The notes below the pieces were generated by a model. It was not told where the DNA came from, ran no database searches, and worked only from the letters and a program-made list of their open reading frames with translations. The position numbers and the translations under genes were made by a program. From Plantago ovata (Eukaryota > Streptophyta > Magnoliopsida > Lamiales > Plantaginaceae): DNA of 64,000 bases. The stretch spans positions 95,032,753 to 95,096,752 of the forward strand of contig CM051456.1 of assembly GCA_028274465.1 (NCBI GenBank), written 5' to 3'. Each line of letters starts with the position of its first letter. Within the stretch, counting starts at the first letter, position 1. This document shows positions 1-9,623 of this stretch, one piece after another.

Positions 1-1257
1 ACCATACCCACTAAGAGCACACTTTTAAAATAAACCCAACTTGCTCCGTTTATTACATCCTAGTCCAAAACGGAATCCGGCATTCACTCAGGGCAAATCC
101 AATATTCCGTTATGGGCAAACAAACATGCCCTTACTAGTTTTTTTTATTTTCTTTTTTCTACTCTCTTCTTTTATTTTTTCTTTTCCATCTTTTATATTT
201 TCTTTTTCCTTTTTTTGTAAAAGCTATCTCCGGTACCGGAGTTGACAGCTCCGATCGGAGCAGTGGAAGCTCCAATCGGAGCATATTCGATCGGAGCTTA
301 ACACTGCTCCGATTGGAGCTCTGCACAACTCCGTTCGGATCAGTGATGAGCTCCGATTGGAGCTCTGCACAACTCCGTTCGGATCAGTGATGAGCTCCGA
401 TTGGAGCTCTGCACAACTCCAATCGGAGCTTAACACAACTCCGATTGGAACTCAACACTGCTCCAATTGGAGCTTTACACAGCTCCAATCGGAGCTTATG
501 ACTGCTCCGATTGGAGCTGTGCAAAGCTCCAATTGGAGCAGTGTCCGATTGGAGCTTTGTGCAGCTCCAATCGGAGCTTAACACAACTCCGATTGGACAG
601 CTCCAATCGAAGCAGTGATAAGCTCCGATTGCAGCTTCCAATCGGAGCTTAACACTGCTCCGATTGGAGCTTTGCACAACTCCAATCGGAGCTTATCACT
701 GCTCCGCTCCGATTGGAGCTTTGGAGCGTTGCACAGCTCCAATCGGAGCTTAACAGAGCTCCGATTGGAGTTGTGCAGAGCTCCAATCGGAGCTTATCAC
801 TGCTCCGATTGGATCTGTGAAAAGCTCCAATCGGAGCTACACAGCTCCAATTACTGTTCATCATCTTTTTCATTTTTTTTTTCATTTTTTGTTTTTGTTT
901 TATTTTATAAATAATTTGAGACTTATTTTGAAATACAAATCCTATAGGGGTTTGTCTTGCAATAATTTTATGGATCAGTTTGAAGTATAGTTAAGTTTTT
1001 TGTGTTAATTTTGTAAATAATAAAATACTTGGGATAATGTGTAATAAATGAAACTTAATGTTGTTTGGTAAATTTTGAAATCCAAAATTCCGATAGGGAC
1101 ATAAACGTCATTTCCAGCTCTTAGAGCGCGCAAAGTCAAATTCGCGGGCTCGGATGTAATTAGAATTGTTTAGTAAGGGTAATATATGTAATAAAAAAAT
1201 TAGGTGGACTAGATTGTAATAAAAAAAATAGTAGGGGTACCAAATGTAATTGCCCCT
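1..1257. mobile_element. Possible degenerate inverted-repeat element containing a minisatellite
   Basis: The stretch has no credible gene. The sequence at 50-66 (TATTACATCCTAGTCC) recurs inverted near 1206-1221 as TATTACAATCTAGTCC, and CCCTTACTA near 131-139 recurs inverted near 1172-1180. The right end reads AGGGGCAATTACATTTGG on the minus strand and abuts the first readable copia gag codons at 1258. I infer a TIR-type element (perhaps Mutator-like) inserted in copia gag, with its left end at or just before base 1. No target duplication can be tested. Outside the minisatellite the DNA is AT-rich with poly-T and poly-A runs. It could instead be unrelated repeat DNA. Confidence 0.25.
225..850. 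repeat. Palindrome-rich minisatellite, AGCTCCRATYGGAGCT units
   Basis: About twenty copies of a 14-16 bp palindrome (GCTCCGATTGGAGC and variants such as GCTCCAATCGGAGC) are separated by short spacers of two alternating kinds, roughly TTAACACT and TTTGCACA. Near 321-420 a 44-bp higher-order unit is repeated almost exactly (starts near 321, 365 and 409). Because the unit is self-complementary, both strands can form strings of hairpins and long overlapping open frames appear on both strands with the same peptide flavour (APIGA, SSDWS). These frames are a by-product of the repeat and I do not call them genes. Confidence 0.9.
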
Positions 1258-2182
1258 TAGAACTAAGTATGAAAAGTTAGTAACTGAGTTAAAAAAGGTG
1301 AATAAGAGAGTTAAGTTACTTGATAAAGAGTACTCAATCCTGAAAGGAACCAGCGTTAGGCTTGAGGCCCTTGTCACTAGAAAGGAATCAGAATTAGAAA
1401 AGGCACTCTCTAAACTTACTCTAGCTGAACAAACCTTTACAAAGCTTAATACATGTACTTCAAAGCTCAATGAAATCTTAGGTATTGGTAATGATGGTAC
1501 TAATGGTTTAGGATTTCAAAAAGTAATTGAGAATCTGTGTTCCGAAACTGAAGAAAAAGAACCTGTGTCTAGTACAGAGAAAATTGTCTGTGTTAAAGAA
1601 GGTACTAGTACAATTTTTTTTCCTGTGATCACTGTCATAAAAAGTGACATGTTAGGCCATATTGTTTTAGATATCAAAGATGTATCAAAAAACTCAACGA
1701 AAAGAAAGCAAAAACTGATAGTGAGCCTTCAACCCCAACTTTTCTTACTTCTCCAGTTATTGAGAATCCTGCTGAACCTATGTGGAAGCCTAAAATAACC
1801 TGTAATGTTGTGTCAGAAACTTCTGTCGATAATACAAACTTGTGGTATTTAGATAGTGGGTCATCTAAACATATGACAGGTAATGATAAATTTCTTAAAG
1901 ATATAAATCTTAGTGAGTCAGCCACAGTAGTTTTTGTAGTTGATGTGAATGTGATGTCATAGGGAAACCTTGAACGTACATGGACCACCTATTCTTAAAA
2001 ATGTTCTTTGGGTTGATAACATAAATTCAAACCTGATTAGTATAAGTCAGCTTTGTAATGATGACATGAAGGTCTGCTCTGTGAAAGATGCTTGCTATGT
2101 CTATGATTCTAATGATGTTTGCGTCTTAACAGGTCTGAGATCAGAGAATAACTGTTATGTTGTCAGTGGTGAACTGTTATGA
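1258..2182 (+). pseudogene. Copia element Z: gag C-terminus, zinc knuckle and protease (decayed)
   Basis: Degenerate gag-protease of a Ty1/copia element, possibly of Sirevirus type. A charged, probably coiled-coil gag segment runs from 1258 to about 1580. A CCHC zinc knuckle is readable at 1624-1665 (C-X2-C-X4-H-X4-C) but lies in a shifted frame and contains a TGA at 1645. The protease core WYLDSGSSKHMTG at about 1840-1880 keeps the D-S-G triad. The frame breaks again near 1962, after which a pre-integrase-type stretch (LISISQLCNDD) continues to a stop at 2182. The start is missing because the left side is replaced by the 1-1257 sequence. Non-functional. Confidence 0.8.
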
Positions 2183-2710
2183 ACAATGTTTACGTCAATG
2201 TTACTTCAACATCTACTGAAACATTGACCACAACAGTCAGTGATACTCTTTCTGTATCTAATGTTTTTGATGCAGGGGTCCCGGATGAGTCTTATCATAG
2301 TAGAAAAAAAACTGTGTCTTATTGCTAAGTATAGACCTAAAAATATTGATGATGCTCTAGAAGAATTTCACTGGGTACAAGCTATGCAAAAAGAACTAAG
2401 TATTTTTGTTACTGACAAGTCTGGACTTTGGTACCTAGACCAGTGAAGAGAGATGTTGTCAAAACTAAGTGGATCTTTAAAAACAAGAGATATGAAACTG
2501 ATGAAATTGTGATTAATAAGACCACACTCTATGCTAGAGCCTATTCCTTCATTGAAGGAATATACTGATAATGTAAAATTAGTGCCTTCAATTCACATTA
2601 ATGGTTTCAGATTCTTGCTATGCATTGCATGTCATTATGGTATAAATCTATATCAATCGGATATGCTTGGAGGAATGGTTCATGATGAGTATACATGAAG
2701 AGCTAAGCTA
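2183..2710 (+). pseudogene. Copia element Z: deleted integrase and N-terminal reverse transcriptase
   Basis: The integrase core is absent: the sequence passes from protease flank directly into the connection to RT. At 2330-2445 the reading PKNIDDALEEFHWVQAMQKEL is the usual segment just before copia RT. A frameshift near 2440 then leads to KTKWIFKNK (about 2465-2490) and YGINLYQSDM (about 2638-2670), the start of the RT palm up to the first catalytic Asp region. Coding stops at 2710, where the CACTA element is inserted. RT resumes at 6149 after one copy of the CTA target duplication. Confidence 0.75.
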
Positions 2711-2734
2711 CACTACAAGGAAAACTGGTTTTAG

Positions 2735-3060
2735 CGACGGATTCCATCCGTCGCTAAAGGTCAGCGATCCGTCGCTATAGGCGATTAGTCACGGACTCTC
2801 CGTCGCTAAATAGGACGTCGCGAAAAGTGGCGTCGCTAAAATAAATAGCGACGGTTAAACATATCCGTCGCCAGAGAATAGCGATGGATATACCTATCCG
2901 TCTCCCTAGTGGTCGTTGACCATTATGGAGACGGAATAACTTATCCGTCGCTATTATTTGGCGACGGATGGGTTTAACTGTCGCTAAAAAGGATGTGACA
3001 CGTGTCCTTCCGTGGCCTAGTGTTGAGGGCGACGGATAGAGTAATCCGTCGTTATATTTT
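2735..3060. repeat. CACTA left subterminal repeat region
   Basis: About a dozen direct and inverted copies of a GCGACGGAT core, many arranged as short hairpins such as AGCGACGGAT...ATCCGTCGCTA. These are the presumed binding sites of the element's regulatory transposase. The open frame across this region on the minus strand is a by-product of the repeat. Confidence 0.8.
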
Positions 3061-3316
3061 ATATATATATTTTTTTTCAATTTCTGTTATTGTTTTCATA
3101 TTATGTTTGTTATTGAGTTAAAATTGAATGCGCCAGAGATTTATATACGATGATTGACGGTACGAAACTAAAAATTTCATTCAACAAACTAAAATAGTAC
3201 GTACATAAATACTAAAATGTACGAACATAAACATAAATACTAAAATGTACGTACAAAAATATTAAAATGTAAAAAAAAAAAAAAATTCTAAACAATTCAT
3301 TCAACAAACTAAAAAT

Positions 3317-4051
3317 TTATCTGTCCTCCCAATATTGCTTCCACAGGGGCCACTCCTCCTCCCCAATCCACCCCGGCTTCTTCCCCGATGCCTTGATCTT
3401 GGCGACCTTCTTCCGGAAGGCTTCAGAGCCTTCATGTTCGAAAGCAGACCACAACTCCGACTTGAACTTGTTGGGGAGGAAGAACTTCTCCTACATTTCA
3501 GAAAGTATACAAAATTCAGACTAACATATATATAACACGGTGACTAACATCACCCAAACAATTCCACATTGTCCCATTTTTAACTAACACACGGAGACTA
3601 ACATATCACCCAAACAATTGCACATTGTCCTATTTTCAACTAACACACGGTGACTAACATATCACCCAAGTAATTGAGAACATACCACTTAAACCATAAG
3701 AGAAGAAGAAAGATTACTAACCTCCAGAGCATTCCAAATCTCCGCCTTCCGCTCCGAAGTGAAAGTATGCCACTGGGCTCCAAGTGGTGGGAGAGCCACT
3801 TTCTTCGTGGATTCCTTGCTGATGAACTTTGCATCATCCCTCGGCATCAACCTGTTGCAATAACATACACAAATTAATCCAACTAAATAAAACATACAAT
3901 ACCAAGTAAAGACCTATTCATGTACTTACACATGCCCAGGCATGGGCCAGACGACGAGCTTGCCATTCACCCGCTCACCCGCCATGTACACCTCCCCCGT
4001 GTACCCATCATCCGGCAGGTTTGCAAACACGTCTGGGCCATTGACGTTCAT
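3317..4051 (-). CDS. CACTA-internal spliced gene, three exons, 141 residues, transposase-24-like
   Basis: Three exons join in one frame: 4051-3930, 3851-3722 and 3490-3317 (stop TAA at 3319-3317). Donors are GTAAGT at 3929-3924 and GTTAGT at 3721-3716; acceptors are CAG at 3854-3852 and TAG at 3493-3491. Exon lengths 122, 130 and 174 nt keep phase exactly, which is unlikely by chance. The predicted protein begins MNVNGPDVF. Its middle is basic and mixed (FTSERKAEIWNALE). The last exon has FKSELWSAFEHEGSEAFRKK and PGWIGEEEWPLWKQYW, with the W-rich pattern of plant En/Spm 'transposase 24' (PF03004) proteins. That family assignment is by eye. It is much shorter than a full transposase, so a truncated regulator or a remnant is possible. 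The start ATG is the first in frame after a possible acceptor at 4083-4081. Confidence 0.5.
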
Positions 4052-5500
4052 TGTTTGTAGGCATAAAATTGAAATGTGAACTATGGTAATTTGTAACAAA
4101 AAATAAAGTCTAACTTGTCAAATAAATTATCTTAAGGTGAGTATATACAACTTCTTACGAATATATGGTTTACATGATTACCGCAATACAAACTTTCCTT
4201 GCTTTTCAAGACCCCGACTACACTTCATTGTTAGTTAACTTATTGTCACTTAATAAGTATAGAAAAGGACTCGGAAAGCAAGGAAAGTTTGTAATGTTTA
4301 GTCTATGGATACCTGGAAATAAAGTCCATTTATTAGTAGGCCACGCGATGAGAATGAGTGAAATAGGCCGGCACAGTAACAACGACATTAGAAATGTTGT
4401 TATTACGGTGCCTACCTAGCTACTACATTCATTCACAACACAAGGTCATATTTAATCAAACTTGTAGAAATGTAGTATATTAATAATGTAGTATATTAAT
4501 GATGAGAAGATGAAGAATTGTGGTGGTACAAATATAATATAGAAGAAGCAGACACAAGAAAGACTTACTATTCTTTCTTGTGCCTGCTTCTATTTCTTCT
4601 ATATTTATCAATATAAGTCCTCTAGTGTGTTTAGTTAAATACAATCAGTTCGCTTAAATGTCAGTAAGGCTTACCAATGGGTGCAAACCAATAAAACGCT
4701 TACTGATCGTCAGTAAACGTATAGTATTAGTTATCACCCAATGTAAGCCTAATCCAACACTTCCAAACTAATATATGTATATCATCATCACACCTATTCA
4801 CTTCAATGAAAAACAAACTCTAATGTGTGTTAAGTCAAATACAATCAGTTCGATTAAATATCGGGGAGACTTTTCTATGGGACCTAACCAATGTAACGCT
4901 CACTGGTAAGCATATACTATTAGTTAGGGCCCAAGAAAAATCTTACCAACACACAGAAACCGATTATAATAGCATCATCACACTTTATAGCTTATATAAC
5001 ATATTAATCAAACTTAATCCAACTTAATTCAAAATTTAACAAAATATTAAACAAATTTAACAAAAATTTACTCAAAATAAACATTAATAATTAAATTAAC
5101 TACATAACGTAATTAACATTATTATTAATCTATTTATTAACAAAATTATAATTAACAGAACTAACTACGCATAATTTTAATATAATTTATTAATCAAACT
5201 AACTAGGCAGAACTAACTACACAGAATACTCTAAATTTATTAACGAAAAATTAACCAAAATTACTTAACCAATTTTATTTAAATAAATTAATCTAGCTTA
5301 TACTAATTACAATTAACATAATCAAATAACAACATCTACTTAATTCAAACTAATTTATAAAATTACAGAATAAATTCAAAATAATTATTTAAAATGATTC
5401 TTGCTAATACAACATATATAATCTAACGATTGACAACTAGAAAAATCATAATTAAGCACAAAAATTAAAAAGCCCCAAAAATTAGGGTTAGGGTTCTAAC
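4052..5500 (-). other. CACTA interior, AT-rich, probably intronic
   Basis: No coding sequence is convincing here. The DNA is very AT-rich, with short direct duplications (for example GTGTGTTTAGTTAAATACAATCAGTTCG near 4626 recurs in altered form near 4826, and a GAAGAAGCAGACACAAGAAAG stretch near 4541 is inverted near 4570). If the leader exons described next are used, most of this interval would be one long 5' intron. Confidence 0.4.
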
Positions 5501-5830
5501 CTTCTATTTGGGAAGATCGATAATCGAGGTGGTGGCGGTGGTTGATTTGAGGCAATGTCGAATCCTCTACATCCACAAACAAGAAACACAAACAAACAAA
5601 GGGAGGGAGGAGTCACATTCGAAACCAAATACAAAAGGGGAAGAAAATACAAAATAATAAACACGAGACTTACCGTGGTGATGTGGTCGAGGTGGTGATT
5701 GTGGTGGTGGAACTGATCCGGGGTGAAGGTGGTGGTGGTGGATTTGAGATGTGAGGAGAAGAAAAGAGAGTTAGGGTTTGAAAGATTTTAACAATGGAGA
5801 AGTGAATGGAATGAATATGTAACAGACGAT
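5501..5830 (-). promoter_or_regulatory. CACTA gene promoter-proximal region and two non-coding leader exons
   Basis: On the minus strand a CT/CACC-rich leader, typical of plant 5' UTRs, ends at a strong donor CACCACG|GTAAGTCTCG (exon end 5674). A second exon would span 5566-5501 (acceptor GATGTAG, donor AGAAG|GTTAGA). Neither exon contains an ATG, so they would be 5' UTR for the 3317-4051 gene. A near-identical copy of 5663-5916 is found at 14213-14466 in element A. Exon calls rest on splice consensus only. Confidence 0.4.
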
Positions 5831-5844
5831 GCCTTCTGTGTAGT

Positions 5845-6145
5845 CGGCATTTAGCGACGGATAGACTTATCCGTCGCTACGTGTTTATTTATTTATTTAT
5901 TTTCATTTTTCTTTATTCTGGTCAACCAACTTAGCGACGTATAGACTTATCCGTCACTAGTTTTTGCGACGGATGAACGTTATCCGTCGCTAAGTTGATG
6001 CCGGATTGACCATTTCCAATGACGAACTGACCTTAGAGCGCAGTTCGTCCTTATCCGTCGTTATCAGTAGCGATCCGTCGCTAAATAGCGACGGATGGTA
6101 TCCGTTTCTATCTATCCGTCGCTAAATGGCTATTTTCTTGTAGTG
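5845..6145. repeat. CACTA right subterminal repeat region
   Basis: Clustered direct and inverted GCGACGGAT cores, mirroring the left end and leading into the terminal TTTTCTTGTAGTG. One palindromic unit spans TTAGCGACGGATAGAC...TATCCGTCGCTA at about 5871-5900. Confidence 0.8.
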
Positions 6146-6826
6146 CTATATGTAGAACAACCACCAGGATTTGTTAATCTCCATAGGCCTGATCATGTGT
6201 TTCAAATTAAAAAGTACATGTTTGGTTTCTACCAATCTTTTGCAGGAGAATTTAGTCGGTTAATTCAATACCTGCAACAAGAAGGGTTGAAGAGATGTGA
6301 ACCTGATGGTAACTTGTTCTTTTTAAAGAATAACCTTGGGTTACTTGTAGTGTATTTCTATGATGATGATTTGGTATTTGGTTCTACTAATCAGCTTATG
6401 GAATACAGGTTTAGAGAAGTCATGACAAAGATCTTTGAAATGAGCAATATAGGAAGAATCAACAACTATCTTGGTGTCCAAATTGCTGAATATAAGGAAG
6501 GATTTTTCTTGTCCCAAAAAGCTTATGCAAGGAAAATAGCAAAGAAGTATGGATGCTACGGTACATAGTCATCTCCAGCACCATCTCTCCACATGCTGTT
6601 TTTGATAGACAATGAGTTCTCAAATACATTTGGTGATGGGGTGGATCCAACATAGTACAAATGAATGATAGAAAGTTTGATCTATATTACTGCTAGCAGA
6701 CCTGACATTTGCTTTGCAGTAGAGTTATGTGCTACCTATCAAGTTTCTTAAAAAAGAATCCATCTTAATACTGTAAAGAGGATTTTCAGGTATGTGACTG
6801 GAACTCTTAATTTTGGATTAAAATAT
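6146..6826 (+). pseudogene. Copia element Z: RT palm/thumb and start of RNase H (decayed)
   Basis: RT continues directly from the CACTA insertion: YVEQPPGFVNLHRPDHVFQ at 6150-6205, then the active-site strand VVYFYDDDLVFGSTN near 6346-6390 (the usual Y-V-D-D is altered to Y-D-D-D), and NYLGVQIAEYKEGFFLSQKAYARKI to about 6540. Frameshifts and stops follow near 6568. ITASRPDICFAVELCATY and VKRIFRYVTGTLNFGLKY (about 6683-6826) are the conserved connection to RNase H. Coding is cut at 6826 by element A and resumes at 15547. Confidence 0.8.
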
Positions 6827-8091
6827 TGATGAACGTGTCAGATTCAGTCAAATAAATTTGTAATAAGCCAAAGGCAATCCACAACTACAACGAAAACGGT
6901 AGTGTAGTAGTAGAATGACTCGAGTGTCATTCTCTCGGAACTATAACTAGCTTTATCTATTTAGTCAAGAGAATATAAAACAGCAGATAGAAAGCAATAG
7001 GGGGTTTTCAAGCAGATAATGGAGGTTGGTGATAGTATGGTCCTTCTTAACATAATGGGTCGATAATCATGCATAAATTCCTCGGTCTTGCATAGAGATC
7101 TTTGAATGAATCTTGGGTCCTGTTGTAAGTATTGTGCACTACGAAGATAATATGGGTCTGACCTATCAACAACTAACGTCCTATTGTGTTCCGTAATCAT
7201 TCAACACTACGAAGATAATTTAGTCTGATTGGCCGACAAGTGTCCTAGTGTGCATAATGATCAATACAACATACGAGAATTTTGGTGTACAACTCATCAA
7301 CGAAATAAAGCAATGACACGGAGTATAATGCGCGATATAGCCATTAGCATGATTATCTTCCCTCGCTAAGAATTCACATACTACCACCAACGATAAATTT
7401 AGCTACTCATAATGTGCATGCAATCAATAGCAATCATAGAAGAAAACATATTGAAAGAATATATAAAATAAGTAGATAAAAGTTGTAAGATACAAAGTTA
7501 CCGAAGGTTGTCAATCTCCGGATGATTGCGATCCTACGCGCTCCAATCTGCTATGAAAAAGTATCCCCTAAGCTATGGAACTCCCAGGACAGGCCCCGGG
7601 AAGTTCCTATCTAAAACTATAGAGAGAGGTGAGAAAGTAGGCTTGGAAAGATATGATTTTCGGAGAGAAAACTCGCAACTATATATAGGCCGGAAATATC
7701 TCTGGGGCGGTTCGCCCGAGACACGGGGCGGTTCCCCAGTATTTCGCGGAATTTCCACGTCTTTCGACGCGGATTTGGATTTCTTCACCTTTTCGGACTC
7801 GGTTTCAGACTTCTAATGGCCTTCTAACCTCCAGATTCGGCCCCTAGACTCCAAATCCTATCCGGAAACCTTCAAATACTCCAAATATGCTTCTGGAACA
7901 CCAATTCCTTGTAGACTTCAATATAAATGCCCGTAAATCTCCGAATTTCAACCAAAACCTGTAAAATAAAATCTAAAGGGAAACGTGACACTATTCTACT
8001 AAAATGTAATAAAATATAGCTAAATTAACATAGAGGATAGCTAAATTAGGTGAAAAAGACTCGAATGAAAGTGTAAAATACACATTCATCA
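6827..8091 (-). repeat. Element A 3' LTR
   Basis: 1,265 bp; the plus strand reads TGATGAACGTG... to ...CATTCATCA. A TATA-like CTATATATAGG lies at 7679-7689, with palindromes (GGGGCGGTTCGCCC) at 7703-7737 immediately upstream in the sense direction. The inside edge abuts the polypurine tract (minus strand CGGTTTGGGGAG, ending at 8092). Short frames within it are shared with the other LTR and look fortuitous. Confidence 0.9.
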
Positions 8092-9623
8092 AACTCCCCA
8101 AACCGAACCTTTGCTTGTCCTCAAGCAACTAAGCTAGACTCTAATACAAAAAACATGCAAGACACAAAAATGGAGTTTCATGCCAAATAAAATGAACTAA
8201 ATTACTGAATCTATCAAATATCATATGAACAAAAACCATATAAATCAAAGCATGAATATAGGTTGAAGAATACCTCGATTGACTTATACACATCCACATA
8301 AGCACTTATGTCAAGACAAGATAGTCTCTCGTAACATTCTCTACCTGGACCTAGTCAGTGACGACGTAATGATGCATGCTAAGATACGAATGGTGGCCCC
8401 GTGCCTATGAAACTGAGGACTTACTGCTGTTCCACCATGTTAAGACTTTTCCTCAAAAGAGGTCGAACCAGTACTGGCTCTCATCAAACGAAGGAGGGTT
8501 CCCTATAAAAGATAACACTCCCCTATTCTACCCATCTCTCAAGTAAAGTCTTAAGCTATTCAGCACTTCCTGAATGGCAGGACGAGGGTGGTCTAGAACA
8601 GATGACACTTAAGACGAAAAAGATAAAAAATAGAAAAACACGATTACGAACAATACGAAAAATGGAAAAGACTCAAACTTTGCTAAACTGCTATTTGGCT
8701 TTATTTTTTGGACCCTTCTTTGCTTTTTTGGGGTCTTCTCTTTTTTTTTCTTTTTTCTTTCCAGGTTCTTTTTTTTCTTTTTCCCTTTTTTTTTTTCTTC
8801 TGGAATTTTTCTTTCTTTTTTTCGATTTATTCTAGCCAACAGTAGCATAACAAAGAGAGAAACAAAAATGACTCACACGACTTCCCCAAACCTATTCGAA
8901 AGAATAGGTTAGAGTACAAAATTCACGAAAAAGGAAAATAAACTCACGATATGAAAAATGAAAAACAGAAACAAGTCTATGATGGTGTAACCCCCTCCCC
9001 AAACCTATTCGGTAGAATAGGTTATAAACAAAGGATCACACAAACTCACACTACCTCCTTCCTAGGCATTTAGCAATCTCAAAGCATGGTGAAGACTTGT
9101 TGCCTCTTAGGTACATAACTACTCGGGAAAACAACCATAAGACCCTAACATGCATCATCCTATTATAAAGGCCTTCGTGAACCGCAGTAGAGAAAACACC
9201 ACTAAGTGATGTCGAGACTACCATGCTTAACTAAGTGCAATACATAAATGTGACAAGCCAAGCGAGAAAAACCTCAAACAAATTCATAGAGATGAAGCAT
9301 ACGATTAATGGCATAGCTAGTTGATCTACCCAATAAAAAAGTTCAAAAAATTCGGCAATAAACTCCATATAAAACATGCAAGACTATCCTAGGATGAATG
9401 CAGCCTAAAAAATCTAAGAAAGCAGTAAACGTGTAAATGCAAACAAAGAACAAGATACTAATCGACACAAAACCAAACAAAACTTAACATCATGGTTCAC
9501 ATCCCATCCCCCTTACGATTCTTAAGCTAGCCCCCTAGCAAAAGAGAATGAGTAATAAGAAGTGATACTAGATGTTACCGAAGGGTTTGGCCTCGGTCGG
9601 CTGAGAGTGGACAAGTGGAAGGA
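8092..9623 (-). other. Element A conserved 3' non-coding region with polypurine tracts
   Basis: No gene. In the sense (minus) direction it holds a block conserved in B, E and G (about 9050-9290, including the stretch CTCTTAGGTACATAA-type and CTTCGTGAACCGCAG), two copies of a PPT-like box GGTTTGGGGAGG each preceded by a 9-bp-stem hairpin AACCTATTC-N4-GAATAGGTT (8889-8910 and 9002-9023), a long purine-rich tract (sense strand, 8700-8835), and the functional-position PPT at 8092-8105 next to the LTR. The strong conservation across elements suggests cis signals for replication or RNA processing. Confidence 0.7.

Larger units (their letters stand above)
2711..6145 (-). mobile_element. CACTA (En/Spm) DNA transposon, non-autonomous, 3.4 kb
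   Basis: The ends are CACTACAAGGAAAA at 2711 and the inverse TTTTCTTGTAGTG ending at 6145, flanked by a perfect 3-bp duplication CTA (2708-2710 and 6146-6148). The terminal regions are packed with direct and inverted copies of GCGACGGAT/ATCCGTCGC, the subterminal repeats bound by CACTA transposases. The interior holds one small spliced gene on the minus strand (3317-4051, with leader exons to about 5800) but no full-length TNPD-type transposase, so mobility would need a helper. The insertion splits copia RT, which reads colinearly on both sides. Known family; the boundaries are seen directly. Confidence 0.93.

Noticed and set aside
225..850. Regularly spaced palindromic repeats resembling a CRISPR array
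   Set aside because: Spacers are short, only two kinds, and repeated. There are no cas genes and the surroundings are plant retrotransposons.
224..914. Several overlapping open frames on both strands in the minisatellite
   Set aside because: They follow from a self-complementary repeat without stops. Peptides are low-complexity, appear in four frames, and have no start context or homology that I recognise.
6961..7200. Open frame in the A 3' LTR repeated almost identically at 14453-14668
   Set aside because: Both copies are the same LTR sequence duplicated by retrotransposition. The frame is not kept in the G or E LTRs and has no recognisable domain.
8602..8848. Phe-rich and Lys-rich open frames over the polypyrimidine/polypurine tract
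   Set aside because: Composition artefact. Comparable frames occur in B, G and E with different peptides.
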